A stretch of DNA of 10,677 bases, taken from positions 1 through 10,677 of the forward strand of contig JAQBPL010000352.1 in assembly GCA_028287545.1 (NCBI GenBank), read 5' to 3'. Below the pieces are notes generated by a model. That model was not told the origin of the DNA, did no database searches, and saw only the letters and a program-made list of their open reading frames with translations. Source of the DNA: Vulcanimicrobiota bacterium. GTDB lineage: Bacteria; Eremiobacterota; Eremiobacteria; Baltobacterales; Baltobacteraceae. The first letter of the stretch is position 1; each line of letters starts with the position of its first letter. The position numbers were made by a program, and so were the translations under genes. Positions 1 through 8,396 of this stretch are shown here, piece after piece.

Positions 1-2384
<2,384 letters not shown>

Positions 2385-2392
<8 letters not shown>

Positions 2393-2570
2393 GGAATCTT
2401 TCTAACGAGGAGGGGGCAGTCGCGCCGGCCGCGGCCGCAGCCAGACCGGCGAGGGCGCGGTCGAGCGCCGTTTGCGCCTGGGCGACGCGACCGTGCAACG
2501 CCTCGAGGTGGGCGTCGAATCGAGCGTCGAGTTCGGCGAGATGGTTCGCGGTGGCGGGGCTGGCCGTCAC
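2385..2570 (-). CDS. 61-residue alanine-rich, coiled-coil-like small protein
   Basis: I do not recognise the family. The GTG start at 2570 overlaps the TGA of the upstream membrane-protein gene (GTGA), and the TAA at 2385-2387 lies just inside the gyrA start, so it sits between two genes like a true operon member. Residues about 8-50 are rich in Ala, Leu, Glu, Gln and Arg with hydrophobic residues at helical spacing ([19 protein letters not shown]), which suggests one long amphipathic helix or a short coiled coil. There is no signal peptide or membrane segment. Support is positional only: the overlaps on both sides, and no other frame on this strand that explains the stretch better. It could instead be a leader translated to regulate gyrA. 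Confidence 0.6.
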
Positions 2571-2785
2571 CGCTTAGAGGCATCGCGCTTGAACAGCGCT
2601 CCAACGAGATAACCGACCACGCCGCCGGTGAGTGCGCCCGCAAGCGCGATGACGAACAGCCGGCTGGCCAGCCCGCCGCCCACGTCCAGCGTGAAGAAAC
2701 GCGCGGTCAGGACGGCAGTTTCAAACGCCGCCGCGATCACCGAGCAAACCGCCCCGGCGATTATGCCGACCAGGACGTCACTCAT
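2567..2785 (-). CDS. 72-residue two-helix membrane protein
   Basis: Family not recognised. The protein has two hydrophobic segments (about residues 4-28 and 42-64) joined by a short polar loop containing GGG, and a basic tail (KRDASKR), so a helical hairpin with the C-terminus in the cytoplasm is likely. Small residues at close spacing (GALTGGVVGYLVG) favour tight helix packing. I chose the ATG at 2785 because AGGTG lies 9 bases upstream; a GTG at 2797 would add four residues but would use that ribosome site as its own codon. The stop overlaps the GTG of the next small gene. It appears to be the first gene of the gyrA transcript and diverges from tsaE across only 29 bases. Confidence 0.72.
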   Translation of the reverse strand: MSDVLVGIIAGAVCSVIAAAFETAVLTARFFTLDVGGGLASRLFVIALAGALTGGVVGYLVGALFKRDASKR

Positions 2786-2814
2786 CCGCAGAAGCACCTA
2801 TCCCTATTCTGACT

Positions 2815-3231
2815 GTGAAGGAGGACGTCCTCGACGGAGGCCCGGCGCTCGACGCATTCGCCCGCCGGCTGGCTGCGCAACTCGTTCCGGGCGACGTCGT
2901 CGCCCTGCGCGGGCCGCTGGGAGCCGGAAAGACGACGCTGGTCCGCGCCCTCGTGCGCGCCCTGCACGGCTCGGACGACGCGGTCAGCAGCCCGACCTTC
3001 GTCTTCCGCCATACCTACCTCGGGACGCCCATCATCGAACACGTCGACCTGTACCGCATCGAGGACCCCTCCGAACTGGCCGACCTAGCGCTCGACGACG
3101 CGCTTGGCGCCGACCGGATCGTCCTGATCGAATGGCCCGACCGCGCCGAGGAGTGGCTCCCGGCCGAACGGATCGAGGTCGCCATCGAGGGGGTCGGGGA
3201 CGGCCCGCGGACGATTCGGGTGACCCGGTGA
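2815..3231 (+). CDS. tsaE: tRNA t6A37 synthesis ATPase TsaE
   Basis: TsaE is the P-loop ATPase that works with TsaB and TsaD to put threonylcarbamoyl on A37 of ANN-decoding tRNAs. The 138 residues match the family's usual small size. Seen: Walker A GPLGAGKT at 33-40, the SSPTF switch motif at 58-62, HVDLYR at 76-81, and the closing signature around Glu106-Trp107 (VLIEWPDR), all in the family order. The GTG at 2815 is the only reasonable start. The AAGGAGG that looks like a ribosome site lies after it (2818-2824), so no upstream site is visible and the message may be leaderless or nearly so. The TGA overlaps the GTG of tsaB, implying coupled translation of two members of the same complex. Confidence 0.96.
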   Translation: MKEDVLDGGPALDAFARRLAAQLVPGDVVALRGPLGAGKTTLVRALVRALHGSDDAVSSPTFVFRHTYLGTPIIEHVDLYRIEDPSELADLALDDALGADRIVLIEWPDRAEEWLPAERIEVAIEGVGDGPRTIRVTR

Positions 3232-3953
3232 GGGTGCTCGCCCTCGACGCGGCGCTGGGGGGATTCTCGGCGGCGCTGGCGGACGGGCCGGAGGTCCGCT
3301 CGGTCTCGACCGGCGCCCAGGACGCGTTGGAGCGCGGGGTCGGGCTCCTCGAGGGGCTCCTGACCGAGGCGGGCCTGAGCCTCCGCGACCTGGACCGGAT
3401 CGCGGTCGGCCTCGGCCCCGGATCGTTCACCGGCGTGCGCATCGCGGTGTCGTATGCCAAGTCGCTGGCCTATGCGACCGGGGTCCCCCTGGTCGGCATC
3501 TCGTCGTACGATGCGCTCGAACCCGACGACGCGCCGCTGCCGGTCCTGACCGTGGTCCATGGGCGCCGCGGCGTGATCTGCGCCCGCCGCCGCGACGCCG
3601 CCGGCGAGGCAGTCGCTTGCGGTCGGACCGCCGAGGTGCTCGATCGTTTATTGATTGGGCCACCGGGCGCGCTTGCCGTGAGCGGGAATACGGAGGGCGT
3701 GCTTTCGGAAATCGCCGAACGCGGCTGGACCGTGCGAGTGCTCCCATCCCGAGCGAACGTCCCCGCCGTCGCCATTGCCCAGCTCGCCACCACCCGCCCG
3801 CCGAGCCGGACCCCGCACGCCCTAGCCCCCGACTACGGCGAAAGCCCCGCGGTGCGCCTGCCGGCCTCAGTTACACGGCGCTCCGCCCCTGGCTCCGCGC
3901 CCCCCACCGCCTATGGCGGCGGGGCCCCCAGACGAGGCGCGCCTTCACCGTGA
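3228..3953 (+). CDS. tsaB: tRNA t6A37 synthesis protein TsaB
   Basis: TsaB is the inactive ASKHA-fold partner that dimerises with TsaD in the t6A complex. The GTG at 3228 overlaps the tsaE stop (GTGA) and gives 241 residues. The N-terminus (VLALDAALGGFSAAL) is the first strand pair of the fold, and the hallmark GLGPGSFTGVRIAVSYAKSL spans 61-80, followed by GVPLVGISSYDAL at 85-97. The reading frame stays open far upstream, but that part lies opposite to and over other genes and has no family similarity. Oddity: the recognisable C-terminus ends near residue 213 (APDYGESPAVRLPA). The last 27 or so residues are a low-complexity Ala/Pro/Gly/Arg tail encoded by a strongly palindromic GC-rich stretch. 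tsaD is not in the window. Confidence 0.95.
   Translation: MRVLALDAALGGFSAALADGPEVRSVSTGAQDALERGVGLLEGLLTEAGLSLRDLDRIAVGLGPGSFTGVRIAVSYAKSLAYATGVPLVGISSYDALEPDDAPLPVLTVVHGRRGVICARRRDAAGEAVACGRTAEVLDRLLIGPPGALAVSGNTEGVLSEIAERGWTVRVLPSRANVPAVAIAQLATTRPPSRTPHALAPDYGESPAVRLPASVTRRSAPGSAPPTAYGGGAPRRGAPSP
3902..3924 (+). repeat. GC-rich hairpin in the 3' end of tsaB
   Basis: The arms at 3902-3911 and 3915-3924 pair at 9 of 10 positions (one A-C mismatch) around a TAT loop. No T-run follows, so it is not a standard intrinsic terminator. Two copies of the 8-base palindrome GGCGCGCC lie just downstream (3936-3943 and 3978-3985), on either side of the tsaB stop. It may be an extragenic palindromic element that runs into the gene, or simply biased coding sequence. 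Confidence 0.5.
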
Positions 3954-4008
3954 CGAACATTGCGCCATTCCCCGAGGGGCGCGCCGCTGACATGTTGCCG
4001 TCGCTCAC

Positions 4009-4578
4009 GTGAAAGCCGAACTCTATTCGGCTGGGTCTGACTCGCCGAGGCTGGAGATTGAGGCGATGACGGCGGCGGATTTGCCGGCGGTGCTGCGGAT
4101 CGAGGCGTTGTCGTTCTCGACGGCGTGGCCGCTCAATGCGTTCGCGAACGAGATTCGCGACAACAAGCTCGCGCATTACTTCACCGGCAGGCTCGACGGG
4201 AAGATCGTCGCGTACGGCGGCATCTGGGTCATCCTCGAAGACTCGCACGTGACGACGATCGCGGTGCACCCCGATCAGCGCGGCCTCAAGCTCGGCGAAG
4301 AGATGCTCCTCAAACTTCTCGACGAGGCGATCGCGCAAGGCGCATCGTGGATCACGCTCGAGGTGCGCGAGTCGAACGACGTCGCGCAGAAGCTCTACCG
4401 CAAGTACGGTTTCACGACGGTGTCGACGCGCCGCGGCTACTACAGCGACAACGGCGAGAACGCCCTGGTGATGTGGGCCGGCAACCTCAAGGGCGAACTG
4501 TACGCGGCCCGCCTGCGCGTGCTGCGCGGCGCCCTCGACGCGGAGATCGCGCGCCGTCCTCCGAACGGCATGGGATGA
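4009..4578 (+). CDS. rimI: Ribosomal protein S18 N-acetyltransferase RimI (GNAT)
   Basis: This GNAT-fold acetyltransferase uses acetyl-CoA; RimI acetylates the N-terminus of ribosomal protein S18. From the GTG at 4009 it has 189 residues, about 40 more than E. coli RimI, through a short N-terminal lead and a C-terminal extension of about 30 residues. Seen: the first strand and helix (LEIEAMTAADLPAVLRIE), the acetyl-CoA loop (TTIAVHPDQRGLKLGEEMLL), LEVRESNDVAQKLYRKYGF, and the RimI closing signature GYYSDNGENALVMW. In the Q/R-x-x-G-x-G loop the first glycine position is Lys (RGLKLG). No ribosome site precedes the GTG. An ATG at 4066 has GAGG just upstream but would cut off the first strand. 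It follows tsaB by 55 bases, a common pairing, and its TGA overlaps the next ATG (ATGA). Confidence 0.9.
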   Translation: MKAELYSAGSDSPRLEIEAMTAADLPAVLRIEALSFSTAWPLNAFANEIRDNKLAHYFTGRLDGKIVAYGGIWVILEDSHVTTIAVHPDQRGLKLGEEMLLKLLDEAIAQGASWITLEVRESNDVAQKLYRKYGFTTVSTRRGYYSDNGENALVMWAGNLKGELYAARLRVLRGALDAEIARRPPNGMG

Positions 4579-5279
4579 CCGTCGCGCCGCCGACCGTCGA
4601 CCTGCTGCACCGCCCGCTCGCCGCGCTGGTGCGCGCGTACGGCTCGCCCGTTTCGGTGGCGACGAAGGACGATGGACAACACGTGTTCTTCGGCGATGGT
4701 GCCTCGTCGGTCGAGGCGATCGTCGATGACGATGCGACCGTGCACGCGTTCGACGTCGCCTTGCCCGCCGGCACGCGCTATGCGATCGACGTCGACGGCG
4801 TCCCGCATACGCTGACGTTCGGCACGACGACGTCGCTGGGCGCGCGCAACGAACTCGCCGCCGATGCCGAAACCGAAGGGGCGAATTTCCGCGTTTTCCG
4901 GCGCGGACCCGACTCCGATTTCGTGCTCGTGTTCGATGCGAACACTTCGCTGCTGACGCACGTCGTGATCGGTGACCGCGCGACGCTGCTGCGGCTGGGA
5001 TATCTCACCGATCCGCGCCCGACGCAAGCGCGGTTTCCGTTCACCGCTCCCAAGCTCAAGCACAGCGGCGTCACCGACGGAAGCGGCGCCGCGGCGACCG
5101 TGCTCCGTCTCGACCTCGATCGCGGCGGCGTCGTGCGCAAGGTCAGCGTGATCGTGCCGAGCGGCGACGACGCGTACGACACGCAACTCGTCGCGCGGCT
5201 GGGCACCGATGCGTACGAGCCGGCGAAACTGAGCGGACGCCCGATCGGCGGAAGCGTGCTGCGCGAGGTGCGCCACTGA
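4575..5279 (+). CDS. Unanchored protein with C-terminal TonB-C-like domain
   Basis: The protein has 234 residues from an ATG overlapping the rimI stop. Residues about 173-232 fit the TonB C-terminal fold pattern: a strand with alternating hydrophobics (TVLRLDLDRGGVVRKVSV), SGDDAYDTQLVARL, then YEPAKLSGRPIGGSVLREV, matching the usual SSG-x-x-x-LD and PA-x-x-x-GxPV layout. The first 170 residues are unrecognised, mostly short strands rich in Val, Asp and Phe. There is no N-terminal membrane helix, signal peptide or Pro-rich spacer, all of which a true TonB needs to reach the outer membrane, so energy transduction is unlikely as the gene stands. An in-frame extension to 4125 exists but runs over rimI and is not credible. 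Its place between rimI and yqeK suggests co-expression with translation genes; the function is unknown. Confidence 0.8.
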   Translation: MTVAPPTVDLLHRPLAALVRAYGSPVSVATKDDGQHVFFGDGASSVEAIVDDDATVHAFDVALPAGTRYAIDVDGVPHTLTFGTTTSLGARNELAADAETEGANFRVFRRGPDSDFVLVFDANTSLLTHVVIGDRATLLRLGYLTDPRPTQARFPFTAPKLKHSGVTDGSGAAATVLRLDLDRGGVVRKVSVIVPSGDDAYDTQLVARLGTDAYEPAKLSGRPIGGSVLREVRH

Positions 5280-5296
5280 ACGGCGGGCTCGCGTTC

Positions 5297-5878
5297 GTGC
5301 GCATGGCCCGCGCCGTGCGCGCCCAGATCGGCCAGCGCCATCGCGTCGAGCACGTCGTGCGCGTTGCGCGGATGGCGGAACGACTCGCGGCCGCGCACGG
5401 ATTAGCGCGCGAACCGGCCCGAACGGCCGGCATGCTGCACGATCTCGCGCGGCTCTACCCCGCCGAGCGGCTGATCCGTGAGTGCACCGAGCGCGGGATG
5501 GCAATCGACGACTTCGAGCGGGCAAACCCGATCGTGCTCCACGCGCGGCTGAGCGCCGAACTGGCCCGCGAGCGCTTCGGGGTCGGCGATGAGGGCGTGC
5601 TTTCGGCGATTCGCAAACACACGGTGGCCGATGCGGTCATGAGTCCGTTGGATGCGGTCGTTTACCTCGCCGACGGGCTCGAGCCCGGGCGGGACTATCC
5701 CGAGCGGGCAGCCTTCGCCGCGCTCGCGGCACACGATCTCGGGGCGGCGATGCGCGCCGTGCTGGCTTCCACCATCGACCATCTGCGGCGACGCGGCCTC
5801 GCGGTCGCACCGCAAACGCTCGCCGCGGCGGCTGCTTACGGGCTGACCGCCATCCCACAGGAGAACTGCCCTGCCTGA
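5297..5878 (+). CDS. yqeK: HD-domain diadenosine tetraphosphate hydrolase YqeK
   Basis: YqeK-family HD hydrolases cleave Ap4A symmetrically to ADP, lowering this stress nucleotide in the cytoplasm. The 193 residues match the family length. Seen: metal-ligand candidates His19 (RHRVEH), His48-Asp49 (MLHDLAR), His82 (PIVLHARLSAEL), His108 (IRKHT) and Asp126 (YLADGLEPGR), all in the family order. I chose the GTG at 5297. An ATG at 5303 is also possible, and a CTG at 5276 would overlap the previous stop and add seven residues. Only weak purine-rich sequence lies upstream. In many bacteria yqeK stands between nadD and rsfS; here rsfS follows directly but nadD is missing from the upstream side. Confidence 0.93.
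   Translation: MRMARAVRAQIGQRHRVEHVVRVARMAERLAAAHGLAREPARTAGMLHDLARLYPAERLIRECTERGMAIDDFERANPIVLHARLSAELARERFGVGDEGVLSAIRKHTVADAVMSPLDAVVYLADGLEPGRDYPERAAFAALAAHDLGAAMRAVLASTIDHLRRRGLAVAPQTLAAAAAYGLTAIPQENCPA
5859..5864 (+). promoter_or_regulatory. Ribosome binding site fixing the rsfS CTG start
   Basis: AGGAGA at 5859-5864 lies inside the end of yqeK, six bases before a CTG at 5871. It is among the clearest Shine-Dalgarno matches on this strand. It supports initiation at CTG, since no ATG, GTG or TTG occurs in the rsfS frame between the in-frame stop at 5844-5846 and the GTG at 5967. Confidence 0.7.
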
Positions 5879-6215
5879 ACTCGATCTCGTCGACCTCGTC
5901 CGCATCGCGGCCGAGGACAGGAAAGCCGAAGACATCGCGATCCTCGATCTGGCCGGCCGTACCATCGTGGCCGACACGTTCGTCGTCGTCACCGGCCGCT
6001 CGGTGATTCAGACCCGCTCCATCGCCGACGCGATCGTCGAGCGGGCCGAGGAGGCCGGCCTGCGCCCTCGCACCGAGGGCAACGCCGACGGCGGCTGGAT
6101 CTTGATCGACCTGGGTCACGTCGTGGCCCACGTCTTCACGCCGGAGCAGCGGCAATTCTACAACCTTGAACGGCTTTGGGGCCGCGTCGCCGAAGCCCGC
6201 GCCGAAGCACAATGA
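5871..6215 (+). CDS. rsfS: Ribosomal silencing factor RsfS, apparent CTG start
   Basis: RsfS binds protein L14 (uL14) of the large subunit and blocks subunit joining when nutrients are short. The 114 residues from CTG 5871 match the family from end to end: an N-terminal helix, then DRKAEDIAILDL (16-27), ADTFVVVTGRS (34-44), a middle helix, GGWILIDLGHVVAHVF (74-89) and FYNLERLWG (96-104). The first usual start codon, GTG at 5967, would remove 32 residues including the conserved KAEDI strand, so it is very unlikely. The CTG has a good ribosome site and overlaps the end of yqeK by 8 bases. The TGA overlaps the ATG of the next small gene. A base error at the start codon is the main alternative to true CTG initiation. 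Confidence 0.93.
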   Translation: MPELDLVDLVRIAAEDRKAEDIAILDLAGRTIVADTFVVVTGRSVIQTRSIADAIVERAEEAGLRPRTEGNADGGWILIDLGHVVAHVFTPEQRQFYNLERLWGRVAEARAEAQ

Positions 6216-6343
6216 AGCCGAAACCCTACCGTACCAGCCCGACCAGCCGCCACTGGAGTCGCCTGACCAAAGCGTTCGTGTGGATCTTTCTGGTGATTTT
6301 CATCGTCACGTCCGTCGGCGTCGCGCTCTTCGTGGTCAGATAG
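6212..6343 (+). CDS. 43-residue single-pass membrane protein
   Basis: The ATG overlaps the rsfS stop (ATGA) and a TAG closes the frame at 6341-6343. The first 21 residues are basic and polar (MKPKPYRTSPTSRHWSRLTK), followed by one hydrophobic helix (about 22-41, rich in Val, Ile and Phe) and a final Arg. The positive-inside rule puts the N-terminus in the cytoplasm. The family is not recognised. Four-base overlap, clean membrane topology and position as the last gene of the run make it a likely real gene despite its size. It may be a small envelope or division-linked protein, but nothing in the sequence fixes a role. Confidence 0.72.
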   Translation: MKPKPYRTSPTSRHWSRLTKAFVWIFLVIFIVTSVGVALFVVR

Positions 6344-6403
6344 GGCTCGCTCGCAACTTCCCGCCCACGGCCGGGTACTGGTATCACGGAGGACACCTCA
6401 CCG

Positions 6404-7405
6404 ATGAAATTCCTTGCGGCCATGGCCGCGCTCACCGTCGCGGTTGCGACGACCGTCGTGCCGGCGTTCGCGCGCACGAGTTACGTCGTCGACGACGCGC
6501 ACATGCTTTCGCCTGCGGCGATCGCGCAGATCAACCAGAAGGTCGGCGATCTCAACGCGCAGACCCACAAGGAAGTCGTCGTCGTCACCGAGCCGTCGCT
6601 GAACGGTGAAACGCCGCTGGCGGCGGCGGAGAAAGCGTTCGCGCAGCAGCAGGTCAACGGCGTCGAGATCTTCATCGCCAAGGCGGAAAAGAAGATCGAG
6701 ATCGTCCCCGATCGCGCGTCGCGGCAGTTCTTCCCGAGCGGCTCGTTTACGCCGATCTATCAGGCGATGGCGGCCGACTTCAGAGCCGGCAACATCGATC
6801 AAGGCGTCGAAACCGGCGTCGACCTGATCATCAACACCTATCGCGGTCACGAATCCTCGCTTCGCCGTCAGCCTGCGGGCGCATACGGCGGGGCCACGCA
6901 CCGCAGCAACACCGGAGGCGGTTTCAGCATGGCATGGATCTGGTGGATCATCGCCCTAGCGCTTATCTTTTTCATCATCCGCGGAATCTTTCGCGCGATG
7001 TCCGGCCCGCGCATGATGCCTCCGGGCTATGGCGGACCCGGTTACGGCGGCCCCGGCTACGGCGGCGGCCCCGGCTACGGGATGGGCGGCGGCATGGGCA
7101 TGGGCGGCGGCGGCTTCTGGAGCGGATTGCTCGGCGGCCTCGGCGGTGCGTGGCTCGGCAACGAAATCTTCGGCGGCAACCGGAACAACTTCGGCGGCGA
7201 CGGCGGCGGGTACGGAGCGGCGGGCATGGATCCCGGCAGCAACCCTGACGCGAGCGGCTGGCAGAACGATGCCGGTCAAGCCGACACCTCGAACGCCGCC
7301 GGCGGCGGCTGGGGCGACTCCGGCGGCGGCGACGGCGGCGGCGGCTGGGGCGGCGGCGGAGACAGTGGCGGCGGCGGCGGCGGAGACTCCGGCGGCGGCT
7401 GGTAA
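6404..7405 (+). CDS. Exported TPM-domain (YgcG/Psb32-like) protein with glycine-rich tail
   Basis: The protein has 333 residues from an ATG with GGAGGA 10 bases upstream. Order: signal peptide 1-23 (cleavage likely after AFA), TPM domain about 26-146, membrane helix about 176-192 (WIWWIIALALIFFIIRG), then a Gly-rich tail to the end. The domain shows the family's opening VVDDAHMLSP (28-37), the strand KEVVVVTEP, VEIFIAKAEKKIEIV with the acidic site near Asp103, and a helix ending in INTYRG. The domain is therefore outside the membrane, in the periplasm of a diderm. Family members include thylakoid Psb32 (photosystem II repair) and bacterial YgcG; phosphatase activity was proposed for the fold but is not general. 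The tail has GYGGP-type repeats (about 206-225) and GGGW/GDSGGG runs, often seen in this family. A terminator follows at once. Confidence 0.9.
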   Translation: MKFLAAMAALTVAVATTVVPAFARTSYVVDDAHMLSPAAIAQINQKVGDLNAQTHKEVVVVTEPSLNGETPLAAAEKAFAQQQVNGVEIFIAKAEKKIEIVPDRASRQFFPSGSFTPIYQAMAADFRAGNIDQGVETGVDLIINTYRGHESSLRRQPAGAYGGATHRSNTGGGFSMAWIWWIIALALIFFIIRGIFRAMSGPRMMPPGYGGPGYGGPGYGGGPGYGMGGGMGMGGGGFWSGLLGGLGGAWLGNEIFGGNRNNFGGDGGGYGAAGMDPGSNPDASGWQNDAGQADTSNAAGGGWGDSGGGDGGGGWGGGGDSGGGGGGDSGGGW

Positions 7406-7427
7406 CCGCGACCTACACCTACGACGA

Positions 7428-7464
7428 GAAGAGCGCCCGGGGAAACCTGGGCGCTCTTCTTTTT
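7428..7464 (+). terminator. Intrinsic terminator after the TPM-domain gene
   Basis: A 13-base-pair stem (7428-7440 with 7447-7459, one G-T wobble) closes a GGAAAC loop and is followed by five T (7460-7464). It starts 22 bases after the stop codon. The opposite strand has no T-run after the stem, so it should not serve cysE, which ends facing it at 7560. Confidence 0.92.
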
Positions 7465-7492
7465 GTCGTCATCGCGAGGCTCGCGTGGCATG

Positions 7493-7548
7493 GTGTCATT
7501 GCGAGCTTGACACTGTCGCTCACAAATGACACTGTCGCTCGCAATGAC
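7493..7548. repeat. Inverted repeat enclosing a tandem 19-base repeat
   Basis: GTCATTGCGAGC at 7495-7506 is repeated perfectly in inverted form as GCTCGCAATGAC at 7537-7548. Between and into the right arm, TGACACTGTCGCTC occurs twice in tandem (7508-7526 and 7527-7544, differing at one base, with one base less in the second). A shorter inverted pair GTGTCA/TGACAC lies at 7493-7498 and 7508-7513. The patch lies between two genes that end facing each other and has no reading frame of note. It looks like a dispersed intergenic repeat; GTCATTGCGAGC-type repeats are common in many environmental bacterial genomes. It could also fold at the 3' end of the cysE message. Confidence 0.8.
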
Positions 7549-7559
7549 CGGGCGTGACG

Positions 7560-8396
7560 TTAGATCTGGAAGTCGAGGAAGAAGTCTTGGTCCATCGTTT
7601 GGGCGGGGAGTTCGCCGTGCGATTGGCGGACGACGCGGGCTGGGATGCCGGCGACCGTCGTCCAGGGCGGGACGGGACGGAGGACGACGCTGCCGGCCGC
7701 GATGTTCGCGCCTTCGCCGACGGTGACGTTACCGAGCACGGTTGCGCCGGCGCCGAGCAGCACGCCGCGCGCGACCTTCGGATGACGATCGCCGCTCTCT
7801 TTGCCGGTGCCGCCGAGCGTGACGCCGTGCAGGATCGAGACGTCGTCGCCGACCACCGCGGTCTCGCCGATCACGACGCCCGTGCCGTGATCGATGAACA
7901 CGCCGCGTCCGAACCGCGCGCCGGGATGGATGTCGATCGCGAACACGTCGTTCGCGCGGCCTTCGAGGAAGGTCGCGAGTTCCGCACGGCCGCCCGTCCA
8001 GAGCGCGTGCGCGACGCGGTGCCACTGCAGCGCTTGAAAACCCTTCGCGTAGGCGAAGGGCGTGACGTGATCGTGGTAGGCTGGGTCGCGCGCGACGCTT
8101 GCGATCAAATCGATCGCGGCACTCTCGGCGATGTCGGGATGATCGCGCAGCACGCCCACGACGAGCGCGACGAGCGCGCCTTCGCCGACGTCCTCACAGG
8201 CGAGCTTTGCGCCGAGCAGATGCGCGAGCCCGTCGGAAAACGACGTGCGGTCGAGGACGGTGCGGCGCAGCATCGCGCCGAGGATGGGCTCCGCCGCGAC
8301 GATGCGTTCGGCATCGGTCTTCAGGGTCGCCCACAGGGTTTCGACCGCCGGACCCTCGATCGGAATCGACGGCCGCGCAGAATCGGACACGCTCAT
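7560..8396 (-). CDS. cysE: Serine O-acetyltransferase CysE (long proteobacterial type)
   Basis: CysE makes O-acetylserine from serine and acetyl-CoA, the first committed step of cysteine synthesis. At 278 residues it is close to E. coli CysE (273) and includes the all-helical N-terminal domain (ETLWATLKTDAERIVAAEPIL, about 19-39) that short CysE forms lack. The left-handed helix domain has hexapeptide repeats from about 152. Catalytic Asp155 (DIHP) and His170 (FIDHGTG) keep the same 15-residue spacing as E. coli Asp143/His158, and GGTGKESGDRHPK (195-207) forms the acetyl-CoA/serine site. The protein ends in isoleucine (DFQI), the residue that docks into CysK in the cysteine synthase complex. 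The ATG overlaps the stop of the upstream hydrolase (ATGA), so the two are probably translated together. No terminator with a T-run follows. Confidence 0.96.
   Translation of the reverse strand: MSVSDSARPSIPIEGPAVETLWATLKTDAERIVAAEPILGAMLRRTVLDRTSFSDGLAHLLGAKLACEDVGEGALVALVVGVLRDHPDIAESAAIDLIASVARDPAYHDHVTPFAYAKGFQALQWHRVAHALWTGGRAELATFLEGRANDVFAIDIHPGARFGRGVFIDHGTGVVIGETAVVGDDVSILHGVTLGGTGKESGDRHPKVARGVLLGAGATVLGNVTVGEGANIAAGSVVLRPVPPWTTVAGIPARVVRQSHGELPAQTMDQDFFLDFQI

Noticed and set aside
2628..3227. Upstream in-frame extension of tsaB
   Set aside because: It overlaps tsaE in another frame and the minus-strand small gene, and only the part from 3228 resembles TsaB, which also has an overlapping GTGA start.
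4125..4574. Upstream in-frame extension of the TonB-C-like protein
   Set aside because: It runs through rimI out of frame, is Arg-rich and low-complexity, and a normal ATG overlapping the rimI stop exists at 4575.
7023..7400. Possible minisatellite in the TPM gene
   Set aside because: The repeated GGC-rich units keep the reading frame and encode the Gly-rich tail common in this protein family, so they are explained as coding sequence.
7495..7548. Possible CRISPR array
   Set aside because: The repeated units are directly adjacent with no unique spacers, and no cas gene is present.
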